Below the pieces are notes generated by a model. It saw only the letters and a program-made list of their open reading frames with translations, was not told where the DNA came from and did no database searches. This document shows, piece by piece, positions 35,361-43,312 of a stretch of DNA of 64,000 nt. The translations under genes were made by a program, and so were the position numbers. Positions within the stretch are counted from its first letter, which is position 1. Each line of letters starts with the position of its first letter. This stretch comes from CAWFZT01 sp963820415 (lineage in GTDB: Bacteria > Chloroflexota > Anaerolineae > Anaerolineales > Anaerolineaceae), in NCBI GenBank assembly GCA_963820415.1, contig CAWFZT010000011.1, positions 213,134 to 277,133 on the forward strand, in the 5' to 3' direction.

Positions 35361-35425
35361 TCCCAGGCCTGAATGGTCACGCGCAAATCACTCTCGAAGC
35401 GGATCGAGCTGACGTGGGCGCTTCT
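35361..35425 (-). pseudogene. Short fragment related to the GH172 gene
   Basis: On the minus strand the DNA reads SSIRFESDLRVTIQAW, matching DPIRFEQDLRVTIQAL of the GH172-like gene at 36135-37220 (also at DNA level). Flanking sequence does not continue the match. It is a small partial duplication or the remnant of a deleted paralogue. Confidence 0.5.
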
Positions 35426-35467
35426 GAAAGAATAGGGAAGGGGTTGGCGACCGTTTGGGTAAAGATC

Positions 35468-35788
35468 TTATTTTACTATCCCCCGGTCATCGAGAAACTC
35501 AACCGGTTCTTTATCCTTTCCATGTTCCCACATCCGTGAGAAAAACCAGATACCACTCTCACCAATCCAAAACTCTGCGGGTGTAAAAGTCATTTTTGAC
35601 TCTACAGGCTTGCGGCGGCGTTCGGGCGTATATTCAGCACTCCAGCCGAAAATTTCGCCCTGCCAGTGTTTGCCGGTGGCATGCAGATGATTTGAAAACG
35701 AGCGCACCTCATCGAGATTCGGAATCGAGAGTGGTAAAACCGGAGAATAATTGGGCTGTGCTGGGATCTTTGCTCTAACCGTTAACAT
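35468..35788 (-). CDS. DUF2442-like protein, partner of DUF4160
   Basis: Small protein of 106 residues with LPLSIPNLDEVRSFSNHLHA, WQGEIFGWSAEYTPERRR and PAEFWIGESGIWFFSRM. It overlaps the upstream DUF4160 gene by 14 bases. The DUF4160/DUF2442 gene pair is widely seen and has toxin-antitoxin-like features; no activity is proven. The family placement rests on context and short motifs, so it is tentative. Start at 35788 is supported by AAAGGAG ten bases upstream. Confidence 0.55.
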   Translation of the reverse strand: MLTVRAKIPAQPNYSPVLPLSIPNLDEVRSFSNHLHATGKHWQGEIFGWSAEYTPERRRKPVESKMTFTPAEFWIGESGIWFFSRMWEHGKDKEPVEFLDDRGIVK

Positions 35789-36023
35789 GTTTGCTCTGCT
35801 CCTTTTCCCATGCACTGATTAAAAACGCCTGGTTTTCACCAATAATTCGCTCAATCTCGACCAGGTCCACCTGCCGGAACCTGCCTGCCCGGTCAATTCT
35901 GACAGGATTTAGCCAAAATTTGGCCTCATCGCCATCCTTGCCAACATGAACATGGGGCGGTTCATCCAGGTCGGCTTCATAAAACCAAAATTTATAGCCG
36001 CGAACGCGTAAAACAACTGGCAT
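35775..36023 (-). CDS. DUF4160 domain protein
   Basis: Protein of 82 residues with the DUF4160 core VLRVRGYKFWFYEADLDEPP, HVHVGKDGDEAKFWLNP and QVDLVEIERIIGENQAFLI. It is the first gene of a two-gene minus-strand unit; the downstream reading frame begins inside its last codons. Families of this kind occur in pairs resembling toxin-antitoxin modules, though the role is unknown. Confidence 0.8.
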   Translation of the reverse strand: MPVVLRVRGYKFWFYEADLDEPPHVHVGKDGDEAKFWLNPVRIDRAGRFRQVDLVEIERIIGENQAFLISAWEKEQSKHVNG

Positions 36024-36134
36024 GGAATCTCCCTGGTCGAACGATCAAAATTATTATAGCACTTCCAGAAGGTAATTAAAACAACACCCTTACCCTGGAG
36101 TTTGTCTGATGAACCTGTTGTATGCCCTGACCGC

Positions 36135-37220
36135 CTACACCACCTCCAGGTAATCCTTATCCAGCAGGCGGGGGAACGCCGCAGCAGGCAAGGTCTGGTA
36201 CCAGAAGGCCACCGAGGCGATGTCATCCTGCAGCGGCAGGTAGCGCCCCTCACTGCGCCAACCCAGGGCCTGGATGGTCACGCGCAGGTCCTGCTCGAAG
36301 CGGATCGGATCGGCAATGTGCCAGCGGTACATATTGAAGCGCGTCTGCGAAAGGTTCAGGCCGTCCGGGCGGATGACCGAAAAGCCAGCGTAAGGCGTGC
36401 TGAACTCACGGTAGCCGCCGTTCTCCTTGCCCAGGTCGAAGGCATACGACCCGCAGAAATAGTCCTCGGTGCCCGTGCCGCAGATAGTCGGGAATTCCCA
36501 ATCGCCGTCCATGTAAAACTTGATTTCGCCCTCTCCCCACCAGTTGCAGTTGTTCGAGCCCCAGGCCAGGTAAGTGCCGACGTACTGCCCCTGTCCCTTG
36601 ACCCCGTCCAGGATAGTGTAGACCTCTTTGTAAGGCAGGGGGTTAGCGCGGCGGAACTGGGCATGGAAATAGGCCGCCTGCTCGGGCACTCCCTGGGCCA
36701 TGGCATAGTTGATCTGGTAGAAGAGGATCATCGGCTCGGCGGCGAGGTTGGTCATGGTGACCTTGAAGCCCTTGCGGAAGGGCATTTCCCAGTAGCTGTT
36801 GAAGGCAAAGCCCGGGTTGACACATACCGGCAGCGAGTTGACCTGCCAGTACTTCCCCCAGCCGCAGGCGAAGAAATCGCCTACCGGGCACTCGACCGCC
36901 GGGGTGTCCAAGCCGTCCCAATAGATGCGCAGGATGTTATAGCGCCAGTGACCTGTGGGCGTCATCCAGATTTGCTGAATGGCTCCTGAGCCGTTCACCT
37001 CGCCCATCACGAAGGTTTCGCCGGGCTGGATCTGCACGCACGGGGAAATTTTCCAACCCACACCCAAGTCGCGGGCAGCCTTGGCGCCCAAGCCCTCGAC
37101 CGCCATACCGCCCTGGCCCTTTTCGCCGGTAAAGTTCTCCGGGCTGATCGAGCGGGTGTGCGCTTTGGCCAGGTAGGCCAGGTTGCCTAAATTCATTCCC
37201 AAACCGTTGAAAGCTGCCAT
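36135..37220 (-). CDS. GH172-like (DUF2961) glycoside hydrolase
   Basis: Protein of 361 residues lacking a signal peptide, so probably cytoplasmic. It matches the DUF2961/GH172 family: RSISPENFTGEKGQGGMA, EVNGSGAIQQIWMTP, ILRIYWDGLDTPAVECPVGD, FYQINYAM, GEGEIKFYMDGDWEFPTICG, GTEDYFCGSYAFD and FNMYRWHIADPIRFEQDLRV. GH172 enzymes studied so far act on difructose dianhydrides or D-arabinofuranosyl bonds. Conserved Glu residues in the EGEIKFYMDGD and GTEDYFCGS regions fit catalytic acids. A strong TAGGAGG site precedes the ATG at 37220. It is the last gene of the sugar ABC transporter unit. Confidence 0.85.
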   Translation of the reverse strand: MAAFNGLGMNLGNLAYLAKAHTRSISPENFTGEKGQGGMAVEGLGAKAARDLGVGWKISPCVQIQPGETFVMGEVNGSGAIQQIWMTPTGHWRYNILRIYWDGLDTPAVECPVGDFFACGWGKYWQVNSLPVCVNPGFAFNSYWEMPFRKGFKVTMTNLAAEPMILFYQINYAMAQGVPEQAAYFHAQFRRANPLPYKEVYTILDGVKGQGQYVGTYLAWGSNNCNWWGEGEIKFYMDGDWEFPTICGTGTEDYFCGSYAFDLGKENGGYREFSTPYAGFSVIRPDGLNLSQTRFNMYRWHIADPIRFEQDLRVTIQALGWRSEGRYLPLQDDIASVAFWYQTLPAAAFPRLLDKDYLEVV

Positions 37221-37324
37221 GATTCCTCCTATATTCCAATTATTATGGGTCTCTGGGATTTACAGTGGAAGACCGGTGATCAAGTACGGCATCCCGATAA
37301 ACCATCATTATTCCATGGAGTGAA

Positions 37325-39475
37325 TTAAAAATCTACGTGCAGGCGACCCTGGCTGTCGACCGGGGCTTCCTTCTGCGCCTGAGGTAGGCTGACCTGCACC
37401 AGCGTCCCCGGGGCGGCGCCCAGGATTTCTACATGCACCGAGCGCCCATCCTGGCTGACCTGCAGGCTGGCCGACACCTTACCGTACCAGGTAGGCAGGT
37501 TGCGGAAACCAAACCGAGCCCCAGGTTTCAACCAGATGTCCGGGATACCCGAGAAGAGCACCAGTTTATCCTGCCATTCTTCCACCAGGGCGGCGCGCTG
37601 CAGCAGCCACATTTCCGCCCCCGACCAGCCATGCGGGGTGATGCAGTCGAAAATCTGGCAGCCGCGCAACTGGCGGATCAGGGTAACGCCGTTGATGGCG
37701 TTGTCCATCCCTACCCCATCCTTGCCCTCGCGCCAGCCGTACAGGCCGGGTAAGTCCTGATGCTGCAGGCGGTACTGGATCACCCGCCAGGCGCGCTCGC
37801 GCTGCCCAAGCAGCAGCGCATTGTGCGCCTGGGCGAACTCGAAGTACAGCCAATAATCTTCCGGTTGGTAATCGCTGTCGCCGGAGCCGCGATTCTTCGC
37901 CCACCAGCGGTTGAAGGGTTCTTCCACGAAATCGAGCCTATGCTCCCAGGCGTGGGTGGGCCACAGCAGGCTGTTGGCGGTGCGCTCGAACTCAAAATAA
38001 TCGGGGTGGCGTTGGATATAGGCCACCAGGCTGCTTTCCAGGTCAGCCGCCTCGGCCTGATAAGCCGCTTCGTCGGCCAGGTAACCCAGCTCGACGGCCG
38101 CAAAGGCGGCGCTGCGCAGACCGTTCAGCGCCCAATGGTTGACGAAACCGACTGAGTGGGCAATCCCGTGGTCCATTGTGCCGTGGATGATCCCCTCGCT
38201 GGCGGGCATACAAATCAACCCCAAAAAACGATCGGCCTGTAAAAAAGCCAGGACAGGGTTATCGATGACAACCTGGATGGGTGTAGTCGTCCGGCGCATC
38301 TTGAACAGCCACTCGACCTTGCGGCGGATGGCCGGGTAGACCTGCTCCAACCAGCGCCGGTCGCCGGTCACCCGGTAATGCGAGACCAGCGCCCAGATGC
38401 CCTGGCCGGGGGCGTCACCTTCGGCGCCGAACCCGCCAAAGAAATCGTTACGCACGCAGTACTCGGTGGCCAGGCGAGCTTCCTTGTGAAAACCGGCCAG
38501 GTCCAGGCAGCGCATGATATAGACACCATCGCGCAGCCACACCAGTGGATAAGACAGGGCGGCGATGTGCGCCTGGTCGCCGACCATGGCGGTCAATAAG
38601 TGCTGCACGCCGGCGAAAAAGGCATTGCGGAAGTCGGCGTCAGGCACGTCCAGCTCTATCCCGGCAAAGCGGGCGCGCCAGGTCTCCAGGTGGGCCTGGC
38701 AACGCGCTTCGAACGCCTCCGGGCGGGGCACGGCAGGATTGTTAGCCAGGTGCTGCCACTGGCGCCGCGTCTGCTGCGGGCAGTCCAGGCGCACCATCCA
38801 ACTTTCGCCGGCCGGGATAAGCACATCGTAGCGCAGCAGGCCGTAAGCCCAACCATCCTTATCCTGGCAGGCAGCCGCGGCAGGCACTGCGCCCTGCCGG
38901 GCCAGCGGCGAGGGATCGCCGATCCCACAGCCGATCGCATCCGGAGGGCGTTCCACCACCAGAAGCGGCAGGCTGCCTTCAGGCTGGCAGAAACCGCGCC
39001 GGTTTGCGTCGACGGCCAAATCTGACAGCGGCCCGCCAGCTGGTCCCAGCGAACGCAGGGCGATGAAAACCTGTGCGCTGGCGGCCTGCGCCCCGGGGTT
39101 AGACAGGCGCAGCCGGGCGCAGACCGCCTCGGAGTAATCCGCGGCGCTGCCATCCTGGAACAGGCTGTGCTGGACATCCAACCCGTGCACCTGCGCCTCG
39201 CAGTGGATCACTGGCAGGCAGCCCTCCTCATAACGCCAGTGCAGCGACTCCAGGGGAGCCGTCTCGGTGGCAAAAAAGCTGCCATCCACCGGGAACCGCA
39301 GCCACCAGGTGACCCCGAAGGTCAGCATGCCCGGCGAGAAGACGTTGCCGGGCTCGACGGTGGTTTTGGTCGCCTCGGGCGCGCCAGGCTCGCCCAGGAA
39401 GACGCGCACGTCCGAACGGGGAGGAATCCACTCCGGATGCGCGTTTAGTTTCTCGATCGTTTCAACCGATGCCAT
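37325..39475 (-). CDS. Six-hairpin glycosidase, debranching-enzyme/GGH type
   Basis: Cytoplasmic-looking enzyme of 716 residues. The ATG at 39475 has AAGGAG seven bases upstream; an upstream open extension of 45 codons is unlikely to be coding. The N-terminal half is a beta-sandwich (TFGVTWWLRFPVDGSFFATE, GLDVQHSLFQDGSAADYSEA). The C-terminal half is an alpha/alpha barrel with PLVWLRDGVYIMRCLDLAGF, FGGFGAEGDAPGQGIWALVS and SGAEMWLLQRAALVEEW, resembling amylo-1,6-glucosidase or glucosylglycerate-type hydrolases. WLRDG contains a likely catalytic Asp. It lies between the permease gene and the GH172-like gene and probably processes the imported saccharide. The exact substrate is unknown. Confidence 0.8.
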   Translation of the reverse strand: MASVETIEKLNAHPEWIPPRSDVRVFLGEPGAPEATKTTVEPGNVFSPGMLTFGVTWWLRFPVDGSFFATETAPLESLHWRYEEGCLPVIHCEAQVHGLDVQHSLFQDGSAADYSEAVCARLRLSNPGAQAASAQVFIALRSLGPAGGPLSDLAVDANRRGFCQPEGSLPLLVVERPPDAIGCGIGDPSPLARQGAVPAAAACQDKDGWAYGLLRYDVLIPAGESWMVRLDCPQQTRRQWQHLANNPAVPRPEAFEARCQAHLETWRARFAGIELDVPDADFRNAFFAGVQHLLTAMVGDQAHIAALSYPLVWLRDGVYIMRCLDLAGFHKEARLATEYCVRNDFFGGFGAEGDAPGQGIWALVSHYRVTGDRRWLEQVYPAIRRKVEWLFKMRRTTTPIQVVIDNPVLAFLQADRFLGLICMPASEGIIHGTMDHGIAHSVGFVNHWALNGLRSAAFAAVELGYLADEAAYQAEAADLESSLVAYIQRHPDYFEFERTANSLLWPTHAWEHRLDFVEEPFNRWWAKNRGSGDSDYQPEDYWLYFEFAQAHNALLLGQRERAWRVIQYRLQHQDLPGLYGWREGKDGVGMDNAINGVTLIRQLRGCQIFDCITPHGWSGAEMWLLQRAALVEEWQDKLVLFSGIPDIWLKPGARFGFRNLPTWYGKVSASLQVSQDGRSVHVEILGAAPGTLVQVSLPQAQKEAPVDSQGRLHVDF

Positions 39476-39498
39476 GTGATATTCTCCTTCAACACTGG

Positions 39499-40326
39499 TT
39501 ACCCCTTGATCGCCCCGCCGATCTCCGGCACAATGTAGCGCGACAGCAGGGCAAAGATCAACAGTACGGGCAGGATCAAAAGCACTGCCCCCGCCATGAT
39601 CGAACCCCACGGCGATTCAAAGGGCTGGGTCTGCAGGGCCGAGAGCGCCACCGGAAAAGTGAGCTTTTCCTGCGTGCGCAGCACGATCAGCGGCCAAAAG
39701 TAGTTATTCCAACTGCCGATAAAGCCCATGATATAAGCCGTGATGACCATAGGTTTCACATTAGGCATAGTAATGGCGTAATAGAGCACAAAATCGGAAG
39801 CCCCATCGATTTTACCCGCATCCATCAGCTCATCCGGCACCGCATACATGGCCTGCCGGAAGAGGAAGATGCCAAAGGCGCCCACCGCCCCCGGTAAAAA
39901 AACCGCCCACAGCAAATCGATCAAATGCAGGTTCACTTCAATGATAAACAACGGGATAAAACCTACCGAAGCCGGGATCAGCATGGTGGAGATGACTAGC
40001 CCAAACAGAAAATCGCGCCCTTTGAACTTTAGTTTACTGAAGGCGAACGCCGCCAGGGATTCAAGGAACACCGCAACAATGGGGGTGAAAATGGCCAGGA
40101 TGGCGCTGTTCAGGATGTTTTGCCAGATGGTGGGAATGTAGACCTTCAGGCGTATATAGTTGATTAGCGTCGGTTCCTGCGGGTAGAGCGAAGGCGGATA
40201 AGAAAAAATCTTGGAAACCGGGGTTATCGAGGAGATGAAGGTCCAGTAGAACGGGAAAAGCGAGATGAACACCACCAGGGCCAGGATAAGGTAAACCAGG
40301 AATTTGACAGGTTTTCTGATGAACAT
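39499..40326 (-). CDS. CUT1 sugar ABC transporter permease, MalG type
   Basis: Inner-membrane permease of 275 residues with six spans. The EAA loop reads MDAGKIDGASDFVLYYAITM, with the usual E/D-A-A-x3-G spacing. N-terminal FLVYLILALVVFISLFPFYW and PTLINYIRLKVYIPTIWQNI are typical of MalG/LacG relatives. It starts 36 bp after the partner permease stop on the same strand. Confidence 0.9.
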   Translation of the reverse strand: MFIRKPVKFLVYLILALVVFISLFPFYWTFISSITPVSKIFSYPPSLYPQEPTLINYIRLKVYIPTIWQNILNSAILAIFTPIVAVFLESLAAFAFSKLKFKGRDFLFGLVISTMLIPASVGFIPLFIIEVNLHLIDLLWAVFLPGAVGAFGIFLFRQAMYAVPDELMDAGKIDGASDFVLYYAITMPNVKPMVITAYIMGFIGSWNNYFWPLIVLRTQEKLTFPVALSALQTQPFESPWGSIMAGAVLLILPVLLIFALLSRYIVPEIGGAIKG

Positions 40327-40362
40327 AGGTTGTGTGTCCTTACCAGATCCTCTCCAGGACGA

Positions 40363-41310
40363 TCACCTTTCCCGGAAAAAGCGGAAATAGATCACCGAGA
40401 AAAAAGCAATTATCACCCCGAGCAGGGTGGATACCGCCGCAGCATAGCCAAACTTGAGGCTGACAAAAGCCTTGTCGTAGACCAGCATGGCCGGGGTGAG
40501 CACGGCCTGTCCAGGCCCGCCCAACACGTTCGACACCCCACGCGTCAGCAGGTATGGCTCGGTGAAAATTTGCCAGCCGGCAATCGTGCCCATCACTACC
40601 AGGTAGAGCAGAATGGGCCGCAGGATGGGCAGGGTGATATACCAGGCTTTCTGGATGGCGTTGGCGCCTTCGATCAGGGCCACTTCGTAATACTCCTTAT
40701 CGATGGCCTGCAGCGCCGCCAGGATGAAGACGATATACCAGCCGGTGCCGCGCCAGGTGATCAGCAAGATGGTCGAAATCCGCGTCCAGCCCTCGGAGAT
40801 CAACCAGGGAACAGACGGCGCGCCAACCAGCTTCAGCAAATAATTTGCGATCCCATACTGGTTATCCAAGATAAGCTGAAAGACCAGCGCCACCGCCACC
40901 AGGTTGGTGACCTCAGGCAGGTAATAGATGCCGGAGAGCGCCCCCTTCCAGCGTTGGCCGATGAAGGCATTGATCAGCGAGGCGACGAAGAAAGCCAGCA
41001 GCAGTTGCAGCGGCAGCGTGCCCAACCACAGGATCAGCGTGTTCTTGAGGCTAATCCAGAAGGTGGGATCGTTAAAGATATCCTGGTAGTTGCCCAGCCC
41101 CACCCACAAGATGGGCGCCCTGAACTTGTACTGGTTGAAACTCAGGTAGATCGAATACAGCATCGGATAAAGGCCGAACACAGCGAACCCGATGAAGAAC
41201 GGGGAGATAAACAGGTAAGCCGAGCGATGCTTGTTGATATACCTGGCAGCCGCCAAAAGCCGGTTGTGCGCAGCAGTCACGGGCAATCCCTTATTCGTTT
41301 CAGTGTTCAA
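40363..41310 (-). CDS. CUT1 sugar ABC transporter permease, MalF/UgpA type
   Basis: Permease of 315 residues with six spans. The EAA loop is ALIEGANAIQKAWYITLPIL. The N-terminal segment is FISPFFIGFAVFGLYPMLYS, followed by a long extracytoplasmic stretch (IFNDPTFWISLKNTLILWLG). The reading frame begins with a TTG at 41310 with AAGGG nine bases upstream; a slightly later start is possible. It pairs with the MalG-type permease and the solute-binding lipoprotein. No ATPase gene is present, so a shared MsmX-like ATPase elsewhere is expected. Confidence 0.88.
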   Translation of the reverse strand: MNTETNKGLPVTAAHNRLLAAARYINKHRSAYLFISPFFIGFAVFGLYPMLYSIYLSFNQYKFRAPILWVGLGNYQDIFNDPTFWISLKNTLILWLGTLPLQLLLAFFVASLINAFIGQRWKGALSGIYYLPEVTNLVAVALVFQLILDNQYGIANYLLKLVGAPSVPWLISEGWTRISTILLITWRGTGWYIVFILAALQAIDKEYYEVALIEGANAIQKAWYITLPILRPILLYLVVMGTIAGWQIFTEPYLLTRGVSNVLGGPGQAVLTPAMLVYDKAFVSLKFGYAAAVSTLLGVIIAFFSVIYFRFFRER

Positions 41311-41358
41311 TGGCTAGGCCCTTTCACGCTCAAACCACACCGCGAAATGCAGGAGCAA

Positions 41359-41390
41359 CTCCCCTTCCCATTTCTCATTGGGAAGGGGAG
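41359..41390. promoter_or_regulatory. Intercistronic stem-loop between solute-binding protein and permease genes
   Basis: Perfect 12-bp arms CTCCCCTTCCCA and TGGGAAGGGGAG with an 8-nt loop. It lies 39 bp past the solute-binding protein stop and 49 bp before the permease start. This is where sugar ABC operons often have a hairpin that protects or partly terminates the mRNA, so the binding protein is made in excess. No run of T follows. Confidence 0.7.
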
Positions 41391-41428
41391 CAGTCTAGAT
41401 ACTTTGGAGCAAAAAACAGATACTCTGA

Positions 41429-42877
41429 TCAGATCTTCAACTGGGTGTGGAGCTGTTTGGCGACGTTCGTCAGGAAATCAGCCTCCGAAACGGATCCCTT
41501 CCAGAACTTTTCGATCTCGGTGTTGAAGATCGTGGTTGCGTCTCCGTCCATCTTGGTGACGGGCGGGACGTAGGTGGATTTGGTGAAAGCCTCGGTAGCC
41601 GCTAGCCAGTAAGCCTGGTTCTTGGCGAAGTACGGGTGGGGCGCCTTGACGTAGCTGTTGTCCAGGGCGGCATTGCTGATGCAGGAAATGCCGAGGGTTT
41701 CCAGGCCCAGGTCAAGCGTGCCGTGTGGATCCAGGCACCAGGCCTTACACCATTCCCAGCCGGCGTCGATCTTCTGGGTTTGCGAGCTGATGAAGCAGGA
41801 GGCCGAGCCGGAGTTGGTGTAGCGATCGCCGCCCGCTTTCACCGCCGCGAAGGGGGTGAAATACCACATGCCCTTGGTGTCCGGCGCCTGCTGGATGATC
41901 GTCTCCACAAACCAGGTGCCAATCGGGTAGCAGGCCACGCTGCCATCTTTCATGGCCTGGTACCAGGGCTCGGTCCACTCATCCATGACGATGCTGAACT
42001 TGGCATCCAGCAGCTTCTTGTTCAGGTCAAGGGTATCTTTCCAGGGCTGCGAATCCGGGCCAATGGCCACTTTGAGGTCGCTGGTCAACACCTGGGCGCG
42101 GTTTTCCTGCTGGATGGCAGTAAAGATCATCCCGTGCGGGCCGGTGGCCGGGGTGTACATGAGGTGGTTCTTGCCGCCGCTGTCTTTCTGCACTTTCAGG
42201 CCGGCCGCCATGAAATCATCCCAGGTATTGATAGAATCCGGGTCGATGCCGTATTTGTTACACACGTCGTAGCGCCAGAAGAAGCCGCTGGCCGGGCTGT
42301 TGGCCGGGACGGTGTAAATCTTGCCGTTGTAGGTGGACATCTGCCAGGCCACATCAGGAAGCAAGTCTTTGTAAGGCGCTACCAGGGGGGTCAGATCGAT
42401 GACCGCCCCCATCTCAACCAGTTGGGGAACTTGAGAAGTTCCGGACTTGAAGGCATCCGGCAAGCCAACGCCAGCGGCAGCCGAGGTAGTGATCTTTTTC
42501 CATAAGTCATCGTAGCCGTAGGTCTGGCCGTTGATCGTCACCCCGGCAGATTGCTTGATATAGTCTTCCACCACCTTGTTGAACTCGGGCTTGTCCCAGC
42601 CCCACACAGCGATCGACTGCCCGGCGGCCTTCTGGGTCATCAGGCTTGTCGCGGCAGGCGCGGCAGCCGCAGTCGTAGCGGTCGGGGCGGCCGGCTGAGC
42701 CGCCGCAGTGGTAGCAGTCGGGGCAGCCGGCTGAGTGGGCGCAGTGGTAGCGGTCGGGGCAGCCGGCTGAGCGGGCGCGGCGGTTGGAGTTGGAGCCGGG
42801 GCGCAGCTCGCCAGCGTGACTCCTGCCGCGGAAATAGCGGCCAGGCGTAAGAAATCTCGTCGATTGATCTTATTCAT
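41429..42877 (-). CDS. Extracellular solute-binding lipoprotein of the CUT1 sugar transporter
   Basis: Protein of 482 residues. The ATG at 42877 has GGAGG in the usual place; an extension of 26 codons upstream is open but unlikely. A twin-arginine-like signal (INRRDFLRLAAISAAGVTLA) ends in the lipobox LASC, then a linker of four near-identical QPAAPTATTA repeats. The mature part is a family 1 sugar-binding protein: SIAVWGWDKPEFNKVVEDYI, KKITTSAAAGVGLPDAF, YNGKIYTVPANSPASGFFWR, DSINTWDDFMAAGLKVQ and GDRYTNSGSASCF. It should deliver an oligosaccharide to the two permeases. It is the first gene of the operon. Confidence 0.9.
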   Translation of the reverse strand: MNKINRRDFLRLAAISAAGVTLASCAPAPTPTAAPAQPAAPTATTAPTQPAAPTATTAAAQPAAPTATTAAAAPAATSLMTQKAAGQSIAVWGWDKPEFNKVVEDYIKQSAGVTINGQTYGYDDLWKKITTSAAAGVGLPDAFKSGTSQVPQLVEMGAVIDLTPLVAPYKDLLPDVAWQMSTYNGKIYTVPANSPASGFFWRYDVCNKYGIDPDSINTWDDFMAAGLKVQKDSGGKNHLMYTPATGPHGMIFTAIQQENRAQVLTSDLKVAIGPDSQPWKDTLDLNKKLLDAKFSIVMDEWTEPWYQAMKDGSVACYPIGTWFVETIIQQAPDTKGMWYFTPFAAVKAGGDRYTNSGSASCFISSQTQKIDAGWEWCKAWCLDPHGTLDLGLETLGISCISNAALDNSYVKAPHPYFAKNQAYWLAATEAFTKSTYVPPVTKMDGDATTIFNTEIEKFWKGSVSEADFLTNVAKQLHTQLKI

Positions 42878-43102
42878 TTTCTCTTCCTCCATCTTGAGAA
42901 TTATAGATTGATTTAGCTTCCCGAGGATCGGGGGAAAACAGCACAAACGAGACAACTACCCTTGGTTATTGACCCCTTTCCACCTCCTTAATTATTGACA
43001 GGCAGACATAGGCAAAATACAACTCGCTCCTGCAAATTATTACCAATAATCAACCCGTTGGCGGCGGTTTTCTTTGCACCATTGCGACATTAGCAGCAAC
43101 GT

Positions 43103-43132
43103 TTGTTAACGCCATGGGGATAGTGGTATGAT
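43103..43132 (+). promoter_or_regulatory. Candidate promoter for the response-regulator gene
   Basis: TTGTTA (43103-43108), an 18-bp spacer and TATGAT (43127-43132), about 180 bp upstream of the ATG at 43313. The intervening leader contains a small CGCCCT / AGGGCG hairpin at 43259-43277. The two boxes are only partial matches. Confidence 0.4.
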
Positions 43133-43312
43133 ATGTGTGTCAGATTGATGGAAGTAGTCTGGTTAAATTCTAATGGATATGTTTCAGCCGAACAATGGGT
43201 TTACTCTCATCCGACTCGCATGTGACTCTCAATCCATTCCTCTTAAAACTCACCTGACCGCCCTTTTCGAGAGGGCGCTTTCCCTACCGGCTCGAAAAAG
43301 CGTTCCCAGGCC

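Larger units (their letters stand above)
35180..35467. other. Gap with a long hairpin and a gene fragment
   Basis: No intact gene. The stretch holds the 44-bp hairpin at 35296-35339 and a fragment related to the GH172 gene at 35361-35425. The remainder shows nothing recognised. Confidence 0.6.
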
